Positions 6,351 to 13,011 of a stretch of 13,011 nt of DNA are shown here, one piece after another (position 1 is the stretch's first letter; each line of letters begins with the position of its first letter). This DNA comes from JAIEPT01 sp038217425 (lineage in GTDB: Bacteria > Planctomycetota > Planctomycetia > Gemmatales > Gemmataceae). The stretch lies in contig JBBQPM010000198.1 of the NCBI GenBank assembly GCA_038217425.1, positions 1-13,011 of the forward strand, written 5' to 3'. The translations under genes were made by a program, and so were the position numbers. The notes under the pieces are model-generated. The model worked only from the letters and a program-made list of their open reading frames with translations. It searched no databases and was not told where the DNA came from.

Positions 6351-7709
6351 TCAGCCGCGGATGGCCCAGCGGACGAGATCGATGAAGCGCGCCGGTTTGC
6401 CGTGCATGAGAATGCCGATGCGGAAGATGCGCCCCGCGACCCACACGCACAGCGCCGTGCTCGCCAGCACCAGCACGATGCCGAGCGTCATTTCCCACCA
6501 CGGCACGCCGGGCGGTACCGATTCGCGCGCCACCAGAAGCATCGGCGTGGCGAACGGGATGAGCGAACAGACGCGGGCGATCGTGCCGTTGGGTTCCTGC
6601 ATGATCGGCGTGAGCGCGAAGAAGGGCAAGCAGGCGATGAGCATGATCGGCATGAGCAGCGTCTGCGTGTCCTTGATTTCGGTCGCGGCGGCGCCGACGG
6701 CGATGAAGATCGAGCCGAAGATGAGCAGCGCGAGCACGAGCATCGGGAAAAACCAGAGGAGTACGCGAATGGGGATCTGGTCGTAGTAACCGAAATGATC
6801 GGCGAGGTAGAGTCCGCCCCCCAGGTAGACGCCGGCCATGGTGACGGCGACGCCGACCAGGCCGAGCAATTTTCCCGCCATGAGTTGAAACGGCGCGACG
6901 GAGCCCAGGAGCACCTCGGCGATGCGCTGCGATTTTTCCTCGATGACGCCGTGCATCGCCGGCGTGGCGCCGATGGTGATGACCATGAACATCAGGCCGA
7001 TGAGGGCGCCGGGCAGGATCATGTTGATGATGGGCGTCTCGTCCGCGGCATCGGCGAGCTTGCCCGTCTTCGAGTCGGGTCGGGTCAGCGCCTTTGCACG
7101 AATCGACACCGGCGCCTGCGACATCGCGATGTCAATCTTCGTGAGCCCCTTCTGCTCGAGCCGATCCATCTGCACGCCCTTGTTGATCAGCATGCCGAGG
7201 ATGGAACGAAAGCCGAACGCCTGAACGTTCTTCGCCTGAAACCGCACGACTCGGCTCTCCTCCAGCTTCTCCCCCGGGGCCAAGAGTTGCGCGAGATTCG
7301 GCTCGTAGATCTTTTCGCCGATCTCGATCACCGCTTCGAATTGTCCCGCTTCGACCTGGTTGGAAAGCTCGAAACGCTGCTGCGCCATCGCCTCCGGCGT
7401 GTCCTCGCTGGGCGGGATCGCGACCAGGTTGACCTTGCCGGCGACCACCTTTTCGATTTCGGGAATCTTCGCCTTCTCCATCTCGAGCGCCTGGAAAGCC
7501 GCTTCGAGGAAGCCGAGCATTTTCTGGTCCTTGGTGCGATCGATGACGGCGTAGCGTTTGTCCTTGGCCTCCTCCATCTTGCGAAACAGCGTCTGCAAGC
7601 CGATGCTCGCTCCCATGAGGATCGGCATGAACAGGATCGTGACCAGGAACGTCTTGGAACGCACGGCCGACAAGTATTCGCGGACGGCGATGACCCAGAT
7701 CTTACGCAT
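6351..7709 (-). CDS. ABC-2 type transporter permease (NatB-like)
   Basis: A 452-residue inner-membrane permease with ABC-2 topology: one membrane helix near the N-terminus (about 19-40), a large extracytoplasmic domain (about 45-225), then about five helices from 230 to 430. The signature EEKSQRIAEVLLGS and APFQLMAGKLLG (257-283) is the coupling region typical of NatB-type permeases, which pair with a NatA-type ATPase for sodium or drug export. Transported substrate is unknown. The start overlaps the ATPase gene by 8 bases, and a strong GGAGGAG ribosome-binding site (reverse complement of 7717-7723) lies 7 bases before the ATG. It is the last gene of the lemA-protease-ABC run. Confidence 0.92.
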   Translation of the reverse strand: MRKIWVIAVREYLSAVRSKTFLVTILFMPILMGASIGLQTLFRKMEEAKDKRYAVIDRTKDQKMLGFLEAAFQALEMEKAKIPEIEKVVAGKVNLVAIPPSEDTPEAMAQQRFELSNQVEAGQFEAVIEIGEKIYEPNLAQLLAPGEKLEESRVVRFQAKNVQAFGFRSILGMLINKGVQMDRLEQKGLTKIDIAMSQAPVSIRAKALTRPDSKTGKLADAADETPIINMILPGALIGLMFMVITIGATPAMHGVIEEKSQRIAEVLLGSVAPFQLMAGKLLGLVGVAVTMAGVYLGGGLYLADHFGYYDQIPIRVLLWFFPMLVLALLIFGSIFIAVGAAATEIKDTQTLLMPIMLIACLPFFALTPIMQEPNGTIARVCSLIPFATPMLLVARESVPPGVPWWEMTLGIVLVLASTALCVWVAGRIFRIGILMHGKPARFIDLVRWAIRG

Positions 7710-8610
7710 GGCCGGACTCCTCCGTCGGCGCCGCGATCCGCACGAAAATCGTGTGCAGCGACGGCTTGGTCTTCTCGAACAATTGCACCGGACCCCGAGC
7801 CATCAAGCTCGACAGCAGTCGTTGACTGTCGGTAGTCGGGTCGAGCCGAAGCTCCTGATACTGGCCGAAATCGACCACCTGTAGCACGCCATCCAGGCCT
7901 TCGAGCGATGGCTTTCCCTCGAGCTTCACGCGCACGGTGTCCGCGTCGTAGCGTTCGTGGATCGACTCCATGGTGCCGTCGAGTACCTTCCTTCCCTTAT
8001 AGATCATGAAGATCGCGTCGCACATTTTCTCGGCGACGGCCATGTCGTGCGTCGAAAAAATGATCGTCGCTCCGTCGCGGCGCAGGCTCAGGATCGCCTC
8101 GCGGAACACCTCCATGTTGACGGGATCGAGCCCGCTGAACGGCTCGTCGAGAATCACCAACTCCGGCCGAGCGACGACGGTGGCAATGAACTGCACCTTC
8201 TGCGCCATCCCCTTGGAGAGAGCGTCGACTTTCTTATCCCCCCATGCGGCCAGGTTCATGCGTTCGAGCCAGGTCTCGATCGGTTTCTTGCTGTCCCGGC
8301 AGCCCTTGAGTTCGGCGAAGAAACGGAGCACGTCGCGGACTTTCATTTGCTTGTAGAGGCTGCGCTCCTCGGGGAGATAGCCGACGCGATCGCTCGCCGC
8401 CTGCCAGGAGGAATCGCCGAGAACGCAGACTTTGCCGCGGTCGGGCAGATAGATCCGCATGATCATTCGTAGGGTGGTTGTCTTGCCCGAGCCGTTGGGC
8501 CCGATGAAACCGTACACGCTTCCCAGGGGGATGCGCAGGTCGAGGTCGTCGACGGCGACAAACTGCCCAAACGATTTGCGAACGCCCTCAAGTTCGACCG
8601 CGTACGGCAT
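7702..8610 (-). CDS. ABC transporter ATP-binding protein (NatA-like)
   Basis: A 302-residue cytoplasmic ATPase. Walker A is GPNGSGKTT (37-45). The YLPEERSLY stretch (78-86) is the Q-loop region in the form typical of NatA-type exporters. The signature is LSKGMAQKVQ (131-140), Walker B LVILDEP (151-157), the D-loop GLDP (160-163) and the switch histidine H188. About 80 residues after the ATPase core form a C-terminal domain common in this branch. It energises the permease encoded next, whose start overlaps its last 8 bases. It begins 9 bases after the protease stop; an AGGA overlapping that stop (reverse complement of 8618-8621) can serve as ribosome-binding site. Confidence 0.95.
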   Translation of the reverse strand: MPYAVELEGVRKSFGQFVAVDDLDLRIPLGSVYGFIGPNGSGKTTTLRMIMRIYLPDRGKVCVLGDSSWQAASDRVGYLPEERSLYKQMKVRDVLRFFAELKGCRDSKKPIETWLERMNLAAWGDKKVDALSKGMAQKVQFIATVVARPELVILDEPFSGLDPVNMEVFREAILSLRRDGATIIFSTHDMAVAEKMCDAIFMIYKGRKVLDGTMESIHERYDADTVRVKLEGKPSLEGLDGVLQVVDFGQYQELRLDPTTDSQRLLSSLMARGPVQLFEKTKPSLHTIFVRIAAPTEESGHA

Positions 8611-8619
8611 AACGAGTTC

Positions 8620-9612
8620 CTACTGGGCTTGGCCCGCCTGGATCAGGTTCATGAGTCTCTGCACCCGGTCGGCAGTGGGCGGATGGCTCGACCAGATCGA
8701 GCCCGACAGATCGCTGAATTTCTTGATCGGATTGGAGATAAAAAGATGCGCATCCCCGCGATTGGCGGTCTTGAGTTCCAGCGGATCGGCGTCGATCTTG
8801 CGCAGCGCATTCGCCAGCCCGATCGGATCGCGCGTGAGTTCAACCGCGGACGAATCGGCAAGGTACTCGCGCTGCCGGCTCACCGCGAGCTGAATGATCT
8901 GCGCCAGGAAGGGCGCCAGGATCGCGAGCAGAATGCCCAGCACGAAGACGACGATGAGCACCGGGTTGAGCCCCTTGCTCTCACGGCTACTGCTTCGGTT
9001 GCTGCGCGACGAGGAGGAGTACATCGACACGCGCAGGAAGGTCCAGAAGAGATCGCAGAGCATGACGACGGCGCCGATCAGGACGGCCAGGAGCAGCATC
9101 AGTCGAATATCGTAGTTGCGAATGTGAGCCATTTCGTGGGCGATGACGCCCTGGAGTTCCTCGCGGTTGAGCTTGTTGCGTAATCCGCTGGTGATGGCGA
9201 CGCTGGCGTGCGCGGGATCTCGGCCGGTGGCGAAGGCGTTGGGCGCGGGGTCGTGGATCAGATAGACCTTGGGCATCGGCACGCCGGCGGCAATCGCCAT
9301 TTCCTCGACGACGTTAAAGAGTTGCGGATCCTGGCTCTTGTCCATCGGCTTGGCGTGATTGACGCTGAGAACGAATTCGTCGCCGCTGAAGAACGAGAGC
9401 GTTGACAGCAGAATGGCGATGCCCGCGCCGATCAGTCCCGCAATCGCGGCATGAGTCAGAATTGCGGCGTGATCGAGTCCCGAATCGAAGGCCATGAGCA
9501 CTCCGGCCGACAGCAACGTCGCCAGCAGCGCGATGAACGCGATGAAGCCGAGCACCAGCAGGACGCTGTTGCGTTTGTTGGCGGCAATGAGGTCGCGGAA
9601 GGTTGGCTTCAT
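8620..9612 (-). CDS. M48 family metalloprotease (HtpX-like membrane protease)
   Basis: A 330-residue zinc protease of the M48 family. HEMAH (159-163) supplies two zinc ligands and the catalytic Glu, and E249 in SRQREYLADSSAVEL is the expected third ligand. PKVYLIHDPAPNAFATG (114-130) is also typical. Two N-terminal membrane helices (about 16-40 and 50-74) and two central ones (about 170-192 and 217-242) place it in the inner membrane with the active site in the cytoplasm. This fits HtpX-type quality control of membrane proteins. Residues 197-213 form a Ser/Arg-rich, low-complexity linker between the last helices. It lies between lemA and the ABC pair on the same strand; lemA and M48 proteases are frequent neighbours. 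No clear ribosome-binding site precedes the ATG, and a repeat hairpin sits just upstream. I avoid the symbol htpX because M48 subfamilies are hard to separate by eye. Confidence 0.92.
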   Translation of the reverse strand: MKPTFRDLIAANKRNSVLLVLGFIAFIALLATLLSAGVLMAFDSGLDHAAILTHAAIAGLIGAGIAILLSTLSFFSGDEFVLSVNHAKPMDKSQDPQLFNVVEEMAIAAGVPMPKVYLIHDPAPNAFATGRDPAHASVAITSGLRNKLNREELQGVIAHEMAHIRNYDIRLMLLLAVLIGAVVMLCDLFWTFLRVSMYSSSSRSNRSSSRESKGLNPVLIVVFVLGILLAILAPFLAQIIQLAVSRQREYLADSSAVELTRDPIGLANALRKIDADPLELKTANRGDAHLFISNPIKKFSDLSGSIWSSHPPTADRVQRLMNLIQAGQAQ

Positions 9613-9638
9613 GGAGTCAGGGTGTTTGTAGTAAGAAG

Positions 9639-9754
9639 AAAACTAACCACAGAGTCACAGAGGACACAGAGAAATACAGAGGGGGGAACAATGGTGAAAG
9701 CATCTTGTTCTACGCCTATTCCTCTGTGCTCTCGGTGCCTCTGTGGTTAGTTTT
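9639..9754. repeat. CACAGAG-type dispersed stem-loop repeat, copy 2
   Basis: A perfect 16-bp terminal inverted repeat, AAAACTAACCACAGAG at 9639-9654 and its complement at 9739-9754, bounds the element. Inside are further CACAGAGG-type blocks, of which 9656-9675 is identical to 1986-2005 of copy 1. The middle (about 9685-9715) is unpaired. It fills most of the gap between the lemA stop and the protease start, so a read-through transcript would contain a long hairpin here. Confidence 0.9.
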
Positions 9755-9773
9755 AGGTCGTGTTCGCCGACCG

Positions 9774-10346
9774 TTAGAACTGGATCTTGGGCGCTTCCTT
9801 GACCTTGGCCGCCTCGGCCGCGTCGAGCTGGAAGAATTCCGCGCGCTGGAAGCCGAACATGCCGCCGACGATGTTGCCGGGGAATTGCATGAGTTGGTTG
9901 TTGTAGGACGAGACGGTGTCGTTATAGTGTTGGCGTGCGAAGCCGACGCGGTTCTCGGTCGCGGTCAGTTCTTCCTGGAGCTGGAGGAAGTTGGTGTTGG
10001 CCTTGAGATCGGGATACGCCTCGGCGATGGCAAGGAGCCGACCCATGGCGCCGGTGAGTTGACCTTCCGCCTGCGACACGGCGGCGGCGCCATGGCCAAC
10101 CGCCGAGAGCGCCTGGTTACGCGCCTTGATGACGCCCTCGAGCGTCTCCTTTTCGTGCTTGGCGTATCCCTTCACCGTTTCAACGATATTGGGGATGAGG
10201 TCGTAGCGCCGTTTGAGCTGCACATCGACCTGCGACCACGCGTTCTGCGTCTCCAGACGTCGGCCGACGAGGCTGTTGTAAAGGGCGATGATGACGATGA
10301 CGAGGAGCACCCCGCCCACGATTAACGCGATGACCAAGGGAGACAT
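9774..10346 (-). CDS. lemA: LemA family protein
   Basis: A 190-residue membrane-anchored LemA protein of typical length. One N-terminal helix (4-23) is followed by YNSLVGRR, then the family core with QNAWSQVDVQLKRRYDLIPN (34-53) and IVETVKGYAKHEKETLEGV (54-72). The PDLKANTNFLQLQEELTATE stretch (112-131) and the RVGFARQHYNDTVSSYN stretch complete it, so nearly the whole protein is the LemA helical domain outside the membrane. Its role is poorly known; LemA proteins often sit beside M48 proteases or TPM-domain proteins. An ORF extending upstream to 10493 lacks family support, so the ATG at 10346, directly before the membrane helix, was chosen. No good ribosome-binding site is seen before it. 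Confidence 0.95.
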   Translation of the reverse strand: MSPLVIALIVGGVLLVIVIIALYNSLVGRRLETQNAWSQVDVQLKRRYDLIPNIVETVKGYAKHEKETLEGVIKARNQALSAVGHGAAAVSQAEGQLTGAMGRLLAIAEAYPDLKANTNFLQLQEELTATENRVGFARQHYNDTVSSYNNQLMQFPGNIVGGMFGFQRAEFFQLDAAEAAKVKEAPKIQF

Positions 10347-10449
10347 GTTGACACCAGGGGTTGCGAAAGGAAGGACGACACTCCCCTGTTGTATTCGCGG
10401 CCCGCGGCAAAATCTTGACGCGAAGCGGATTTTTCCGCGTGGCAGCCGG

Positions 10450-10731
10450 TTAGTCGAGCCAATTCTCGAACCGAAGCCCCAGTACTTTCTCAAAGTCCTG
10501 GCGATTGGCGGTGAGCAGTAGGGCGTCGCAGGTCAAAGCGCTGGCCGCGATCTTCAAATCGCGAGTCGCAATCCGAATCTTCGCCGATCGGAGCGCGTCG
10601 AATCGGTCCGCAACCGCTCGATCGAATGGAGTAATCGGAAACGCGGCAAAAAACTCGAACAAACCTCTTAACTCTTGATAAGCAGCAGCCTTCCTCAGCA
10701 CGCTCACATGATCAGTGTCGAATAGGTTCAC
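10450..10731 (-). CDS. VapC-like PIN-domain toxin, apparently shortened internally
   Basis: A 93-residue PIN-domain protein reading from GTG at 10731, which overlaps the antitoxin stop as GTGA. The start LFDTDHVSVL supplies the first acidic residues (D5, D7). The C-terminal half is canonical: ITPFDRAVADRFDALRS (33-49), IRIATRDLKIAASAL (52-66) with D58, and LLLTANRQDFEKV (71-83) with D79. Typical members of this VapC type have about 125-135 residues and a middle segment carrying a conserved Glu. Here the sequence passes from SVLRK directly to AAYQELRGLFEFF, so about 35-40 residues are missing and that acidic residue with them. VapC toxins cut RNA, often tRNA, when free of antitoxin. This copy may be inactive or altered. 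The longer ORF to 10845 would run back through the antitoxin gene and was not used. Confidence 0.75.
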   Translation of the reverse strand: MNLFDTDHVSVLRKAAAYQELRGLFEFFAAFPITPFDRAVADRFDALRSAKIRIATRDLKIAASALTCDALLLTANRQDFEKVLGLRFENWLD

Positions 10732-10937
10732 GAAGCATCCTCGGCCAAAGCGGCTTGCCGCTCCGCCTCGTGAGCAGCTTCGATTTCCGCAAGCATGAGC
10801 CCAGTGAACTCGTTGTTTTCCGAGATTCCGACCACGCGTCGCCAATCTTTGATGGCCGACGGCGGCTGTTTCTCATTCAGCCGGCGCTCGATTTCCTCAA
10901 GACGACGAGCCAGGCTCTCCAAGGTCAATTCCGACAT
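10728..10937 (-). CDS. Small antitoxin-like protein paired with the VapC-like toxin
   Basis: A 69-residue acidic protein. The N-terminal part (ESLARRLEEIERRL, 7-20) is a heptad-like helix suited to dimerisation. A linker follows, then IKDWRRVVGISENNEFTGLM (31-50) and a charged C-terminal helix. The KDWRRxVG motif occurs in small antitoxins next to PIN toxins in planctomycetes and cyanobacteria; this is recalled family knowledge. No ribbon-helix-helix or AbrB fold is obvious, so DNA binding is uncertain. ATG 10937 was chosen because AGGAG sits 7 bases upstream; an ATG at 11006 would add 23 residues without family support and has no good ribosome-binding site. Its TGA overlaps the toxin GTG by four bases. 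It would neutralise the toxin and possibly repress the operon. Confidence 0.7.
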   Translation of the reverse strand: MSELTLESLARRLEEIERRLNEKQPPSAIKDWRRVVGISENNEFTGLMLAEIEAAHEAERQAALAEDAS

Positions 10938-11027
10938 GATGCTTCTCCTCGATCTTCGCATTGTACTCGGACCGACATCGACACGCAGCGCGAACTCCGT
11001 CCGCATAGCTCGGGAGCCAAATTACCT

Positions 11028-11051
11028 ATTTTAATGTTCCGCGCGGAACAT
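11028..11051 (-). promoter_or_regulatory. Perfect 18-bp palindrome abutting a -10-like hexamer (operator or parS-like site)
   Basis: ATGTTCCGCGCGGAACAT at 11034-11051 is a perfect palindrome. On the reverse strand TAAAAT (11033-11028) follows it immediately and matches the -10 consensus at five of six positions. A palindrome in the -35/-10 spacer is a classic autorepressor position, which would suit the toxin-antitoxin operon. The leader would be about 85 bases. The inner 16 bases also resemble the bacterial parS consensus (TGTTCCACGTGGAACA form) with two central changes. Confidence 0.5.
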
Positions 11052-11157
11052 CCGTTTACTACCTCGAGTTTCGTGATTTTCGCTTTCTATCTCCGCTCAG
11101 TTCGGTTACGATTGGAGATCCCGCCTTCCCTCCCGCCATTTTCGCGAGGATCCTCTC

Positions 11158-13011
11158 ATGCGTTCGCTCCTGATTCTCCTCGTCTGCGCCGGTTTCGCCT
11201 CGGCTCAGGATAAGAAGAAGCTCTATCTCGATCCCATCGACGTCAAGATCCCGCATGTCGCGACCGACAAGGCGGTGAAGCTCGATTACGACATTGCCTA
11301 CGTGCGCGCCAAACGGGCGGGAGACAAGATTCACAAACGCTTCTTCACCGACTTCTCTTCGCCTGTCACCATCGAGCCGGGCGCCGACCTCATGCTGCTC
11401 AAACCCGACGGCACGGAAGAACTACTTGTCGCCGGCGGCAACGGCTCCGTTACCGATCCGTTTGTTTCCTTCGACGGCAAATGGATCTACTACGTCCACC
11501 TGCACAACATGGTGAAGGCGAGCCAGTGGTCGCCCCCCAAACAAGGGGCCGACATCTACAAGATTCACGTGACGACGCGCAAGATCGTTCGCCTCACGAA
11601 CCAGAAGTTCTCCCCCAACACGGGAGCCGCCCACTGGGCGAAAGACGTCCGCGTCCCCGAAAAGGGCAAGAGCCATTACGAGTACGGGGTCTACAACATG
11701 GGCCCGTGCCCTCTCCCCGGCGGCAAGCTCGTCTTCACCAGCAACCGCGACGGTTTTCGTCCGGCGCAAGGCTATCCCGCCATCGCTTTGCAGCTCTTCG
11801 TGATGGACGACCGCGACACCGATCTCCCCGAGACTGACGATCCGGTCAATCTCGAAAAGATCGGCCATCTCAACATCTCCGGCGCCCTGCATCCCGTCGT
11901 CCTCGCCGACGGACGCATCATGTACTGCTCGCTCGAATCGCAGGGCGTGCGCAGCAGCATCCTCTGGGGCATCTGGACCATCCATCCCGACGGCACCAAC
12001 TGGAACCCGCTCGTCTCCGCCTTCGATCCCGGCAGCGCGCCCAACGGCTTTCACTTCCAGTCGCAACTCTCCGACGGCTCGATCATCATCGAACAGTACT
12101 ACAACCAGAACAACAGCGGTTTCGGCTCCTACATCAAAATGCCGCCCAGTCTGCCGGAGGGTTACGCCGGGTTCGGCCCCGCGAAGATGGACGACCCGCG
12201 CAACCTCCCCTGGCGGCAGGGCCGAGGCGACAACGGCAACCCGCGCAACTACCGCATGCCGTTCATGCCAACCGGTTCCGTATCGCTGACTTCGTTCGCC
12301 CTGGGCGGCGAAGGGCCCGCGGATCGTTCCATCGTCAAGGACAAGACTTCGCCCGCCGTCGGGAAAGTCACGCATCCCTCCGGGGCTCCGGACAATCACC
12401 TGCTCACGTGCTACTCGCCGGGCCCCGCGAATCATCAGTATTCGTATCCGCCCCAGATCGACGGCGGCATCTACCTCCTCAAAAGCGGCACGCCCATCGA
12501 CGAGCCGGCGCAGCTTCGGCTCATCAAGAACGACCCCGAGTACAACGAATGCTGGCCCCGCGCCGTCGTCCCGTACGAACGCATTTACGGCATCAAGGAA
12601 CCCAAAACATTGCCGCGGCTCAAGAACGACGGCACGCTCTCGAAGCATCTGCCCGAAGGGACGCCGTTCGGCCTGGTCGGCACGTCGAGCTTCTACAAAC
12701 GCGAATCGTACCCCAATGGCGCCGTCCCTGCGGGGAAGGTGACCTCGAGTTACGCGGGGAATCCGCAGAATCCGTGGAAGGGACTCGACGCGTTCACGAG
12801 CCACGGCAACGGCCCGCCGATCAACTGGCACAACCAGGGCGCCGACGCCGGGCTTTATTCCAACGACGACATCCACGCCGTCCGCGTCCTCGTCATGGAA
12901 CCGACGACCGACCGCAAGGGCGCCGACTCGGGGCGAAAGTTTCATAGCCACGCCCACGAACGGCTCCGTATCCTCGGCGAAATCCCGCTGCGCACTTTCG
13001 ACGCCAAGGGG
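11158..13011 (+). CDS. Large secreted protein, HzsA-related / PD40-like, cut by the window end
   Basis: Frame open for 618 codons from ATG 11158 to the last base, so the C-terminus is missing. A signal peptide is clear: MRSLLILLVCAGFASA, with cleavage likely before QDKKK. The mature part has propeller-like repeats of the PD40/TolB kind: DPFVSFDGKWIYYVHLHN (about 100-117), CPLPGGKLVFTSNRDGF, VLADGRIMYCSLES and IWTIHPDGTNW. A later NECWPRAVVPYERIYGI stretch recalls planctomycete proteins labelled HzsA-related, after the alpha subunit of hydrazine synthase. No CxxCH haem motif occurs in the visible part, so haem binding is not shown and hydrazine synthesis is not implied. A GAGGA ribosome-binding site about 8 bases before the ATG supports the start. 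It is transcribed away from the toxin-antitoxin pair. Function is unknown. Confidence 0.7.
   Translation, partial: MRSLLILLVCAGFASAQDKKKLYLDPIDVKIPHVATDKAVKLDYDIAYVRAKRAGDKIHKRFFTDFSSPVTIEPGADLMLLKPDGTEELLVAGGNGSVTDPFVSFDGKWIYYVHLHNMVKASQWSPPKQGADIYKIHVTTRKIVRLTNQKFSPNTGAAHWAKDVRVPEKGKSHYEYGVYNMGPCPLPGGKLVFTSNRDGFRPAQGYPAIALQLFVMDDRDTDLPETDDPVNLEKIGHLNISGALHPVVLADGRIMYCSLESQGVRSSILWGIWTIHPDGTNWNPLVSAFDPGSAPNGFHFQSQLSDGSIIIEQYYNQNNSGFGSYIKMPPSLPEGYAGFGPAKMDDPRNLPWRQGRGDNGNPRNYRMPFMPTGSVSLTSFALGGEGPADRSIVKDKTSPAVGKVTHPSGAPDNHLLTCYSPGPANHQYSYPPQIDGGIYLLKSGTPIDEPAQLRLIKNDPEYNECWPRAVVPYERIYGIKEPKTLPRLKNDGTLSKHLPEGTPFGLVGTSSFYKRESYPNGAVPAGKVTSSYAGNPQNPWKGLDAFTSHGNGPPINWHNQGADAGLYSNDDIHAVRVLVMEPTTDRKGADSGRKFHSHAHERLRILGEIPLRTFDAKG

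Noticed and set aside
6213..7835. A 540-codon forward frame opposite the ABC permease and acyltransferase start
   Set aside because: Extremely rich in Arg, Asp, Glu, His and Gln without any domain; it is a shadow of the GC-rich codons of the permease gene, which has clear homology features.
9639..9754. Copy 2 repeat as an insertion sequence or CRISPR unit
   Set aside because: It has inverted ends but no transposase and no regularly spaced direct repeats; a short stem-loop repeat explains it.
10425..10438. GCGGA/TCCGC hairpin after the toxin gene as a rho-independent terminator
   Set aside because: The stem is only 5 bp and no T-run follows it in the toxin's reading direction; the A/T-run is in the loop.
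10347..10493. A 49-residue N-terminal extension of LemA
   Set aside because: It overlaps the end of the toxin gene, and the real N-terminus with its membrane helix begins at the ATG at 10346.
11422..12957. A 511-codon reverse-strand frame under the large secreted protein
   Set aside because: The forward frame has a signal peptide, a ribosome-binding site and propeller-like repeats, while the reverse frame shows no motif.

Overview
The window looks like a stretch of planctomycete chromosome, probably from the Gemmatales/Pirellulales side of Planctomycetota. The reasons are high GC, the style of the sigma factor and the secreted proteins, a protein resembling the HzsA-related/PD40 family, a VapC/VapB-type pair typical of that phylum, and several families of short dispersed stem-loop repeats between genes. 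This placement is inferred from protein style; no rRNA is present. I see no tRNA, CRISPR array, transposase, phage gene or origin.

Layout. Positions 1-207 hold a nested palindromic repeat and a possible promoter. They lead into a forward run of an unusual sigma-70-family factor (208-1107) and a secreted esterase (1123-1974). A stem-loop repeat (1984-2065) separates these from purM (2141-3211) and an ATGA-overlapping GNAT acetyltransferase (3208-3678). A 21-bp inverted repeat (3693-3749) lies between these forward genes and a long reverse-strand block.

The reverse-strand block reads from high to low coordinates. lemA (10346-9774) comes first, then an M48/HtpX-like membrane protease (9612-8620), an ABC ATPase (8610-7702) and an ABC-2 permease (7709-6351). 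After about 100 bp follow a DUF5009/HGSNAT-like membrane acyltransferase (6250-4955), a DUF1445 hydro-lyase/D-glutamate-cyclase-like protein (4955-4158) and a VOC protein (4148-3762). Spacing from the protease to the permease is 9 bp and then an 8-bp overlap, so they are probably co-transcribed. The acyltransferase to VOC genes form a second tight unit, with a TGATG junction and then a 9-bp gap.

Upstream of lemA on the same strand lies a small toxin-antitoxin pair, vapB-like (10937-10728) and vapC-like (10731-10450), which overlap by four bases. The VapC appears to lack an internal segment. A 220-bp divergent intergenic region carries a perfect 18-bp palindrome (11034-11051), and a large secreted protein then starts at 11158 and runs off the right edge.

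No complete new system is evident. The best leads are the shortened VapC with its parS-like or operator-like palindrome, the repeat hairpin inside the lemA-protease transcript, the acyltransferase/DUF1445/VOC unit, the nested palindrome at the left edge, and the HzsA-related protein with no haem motif in the visible part.
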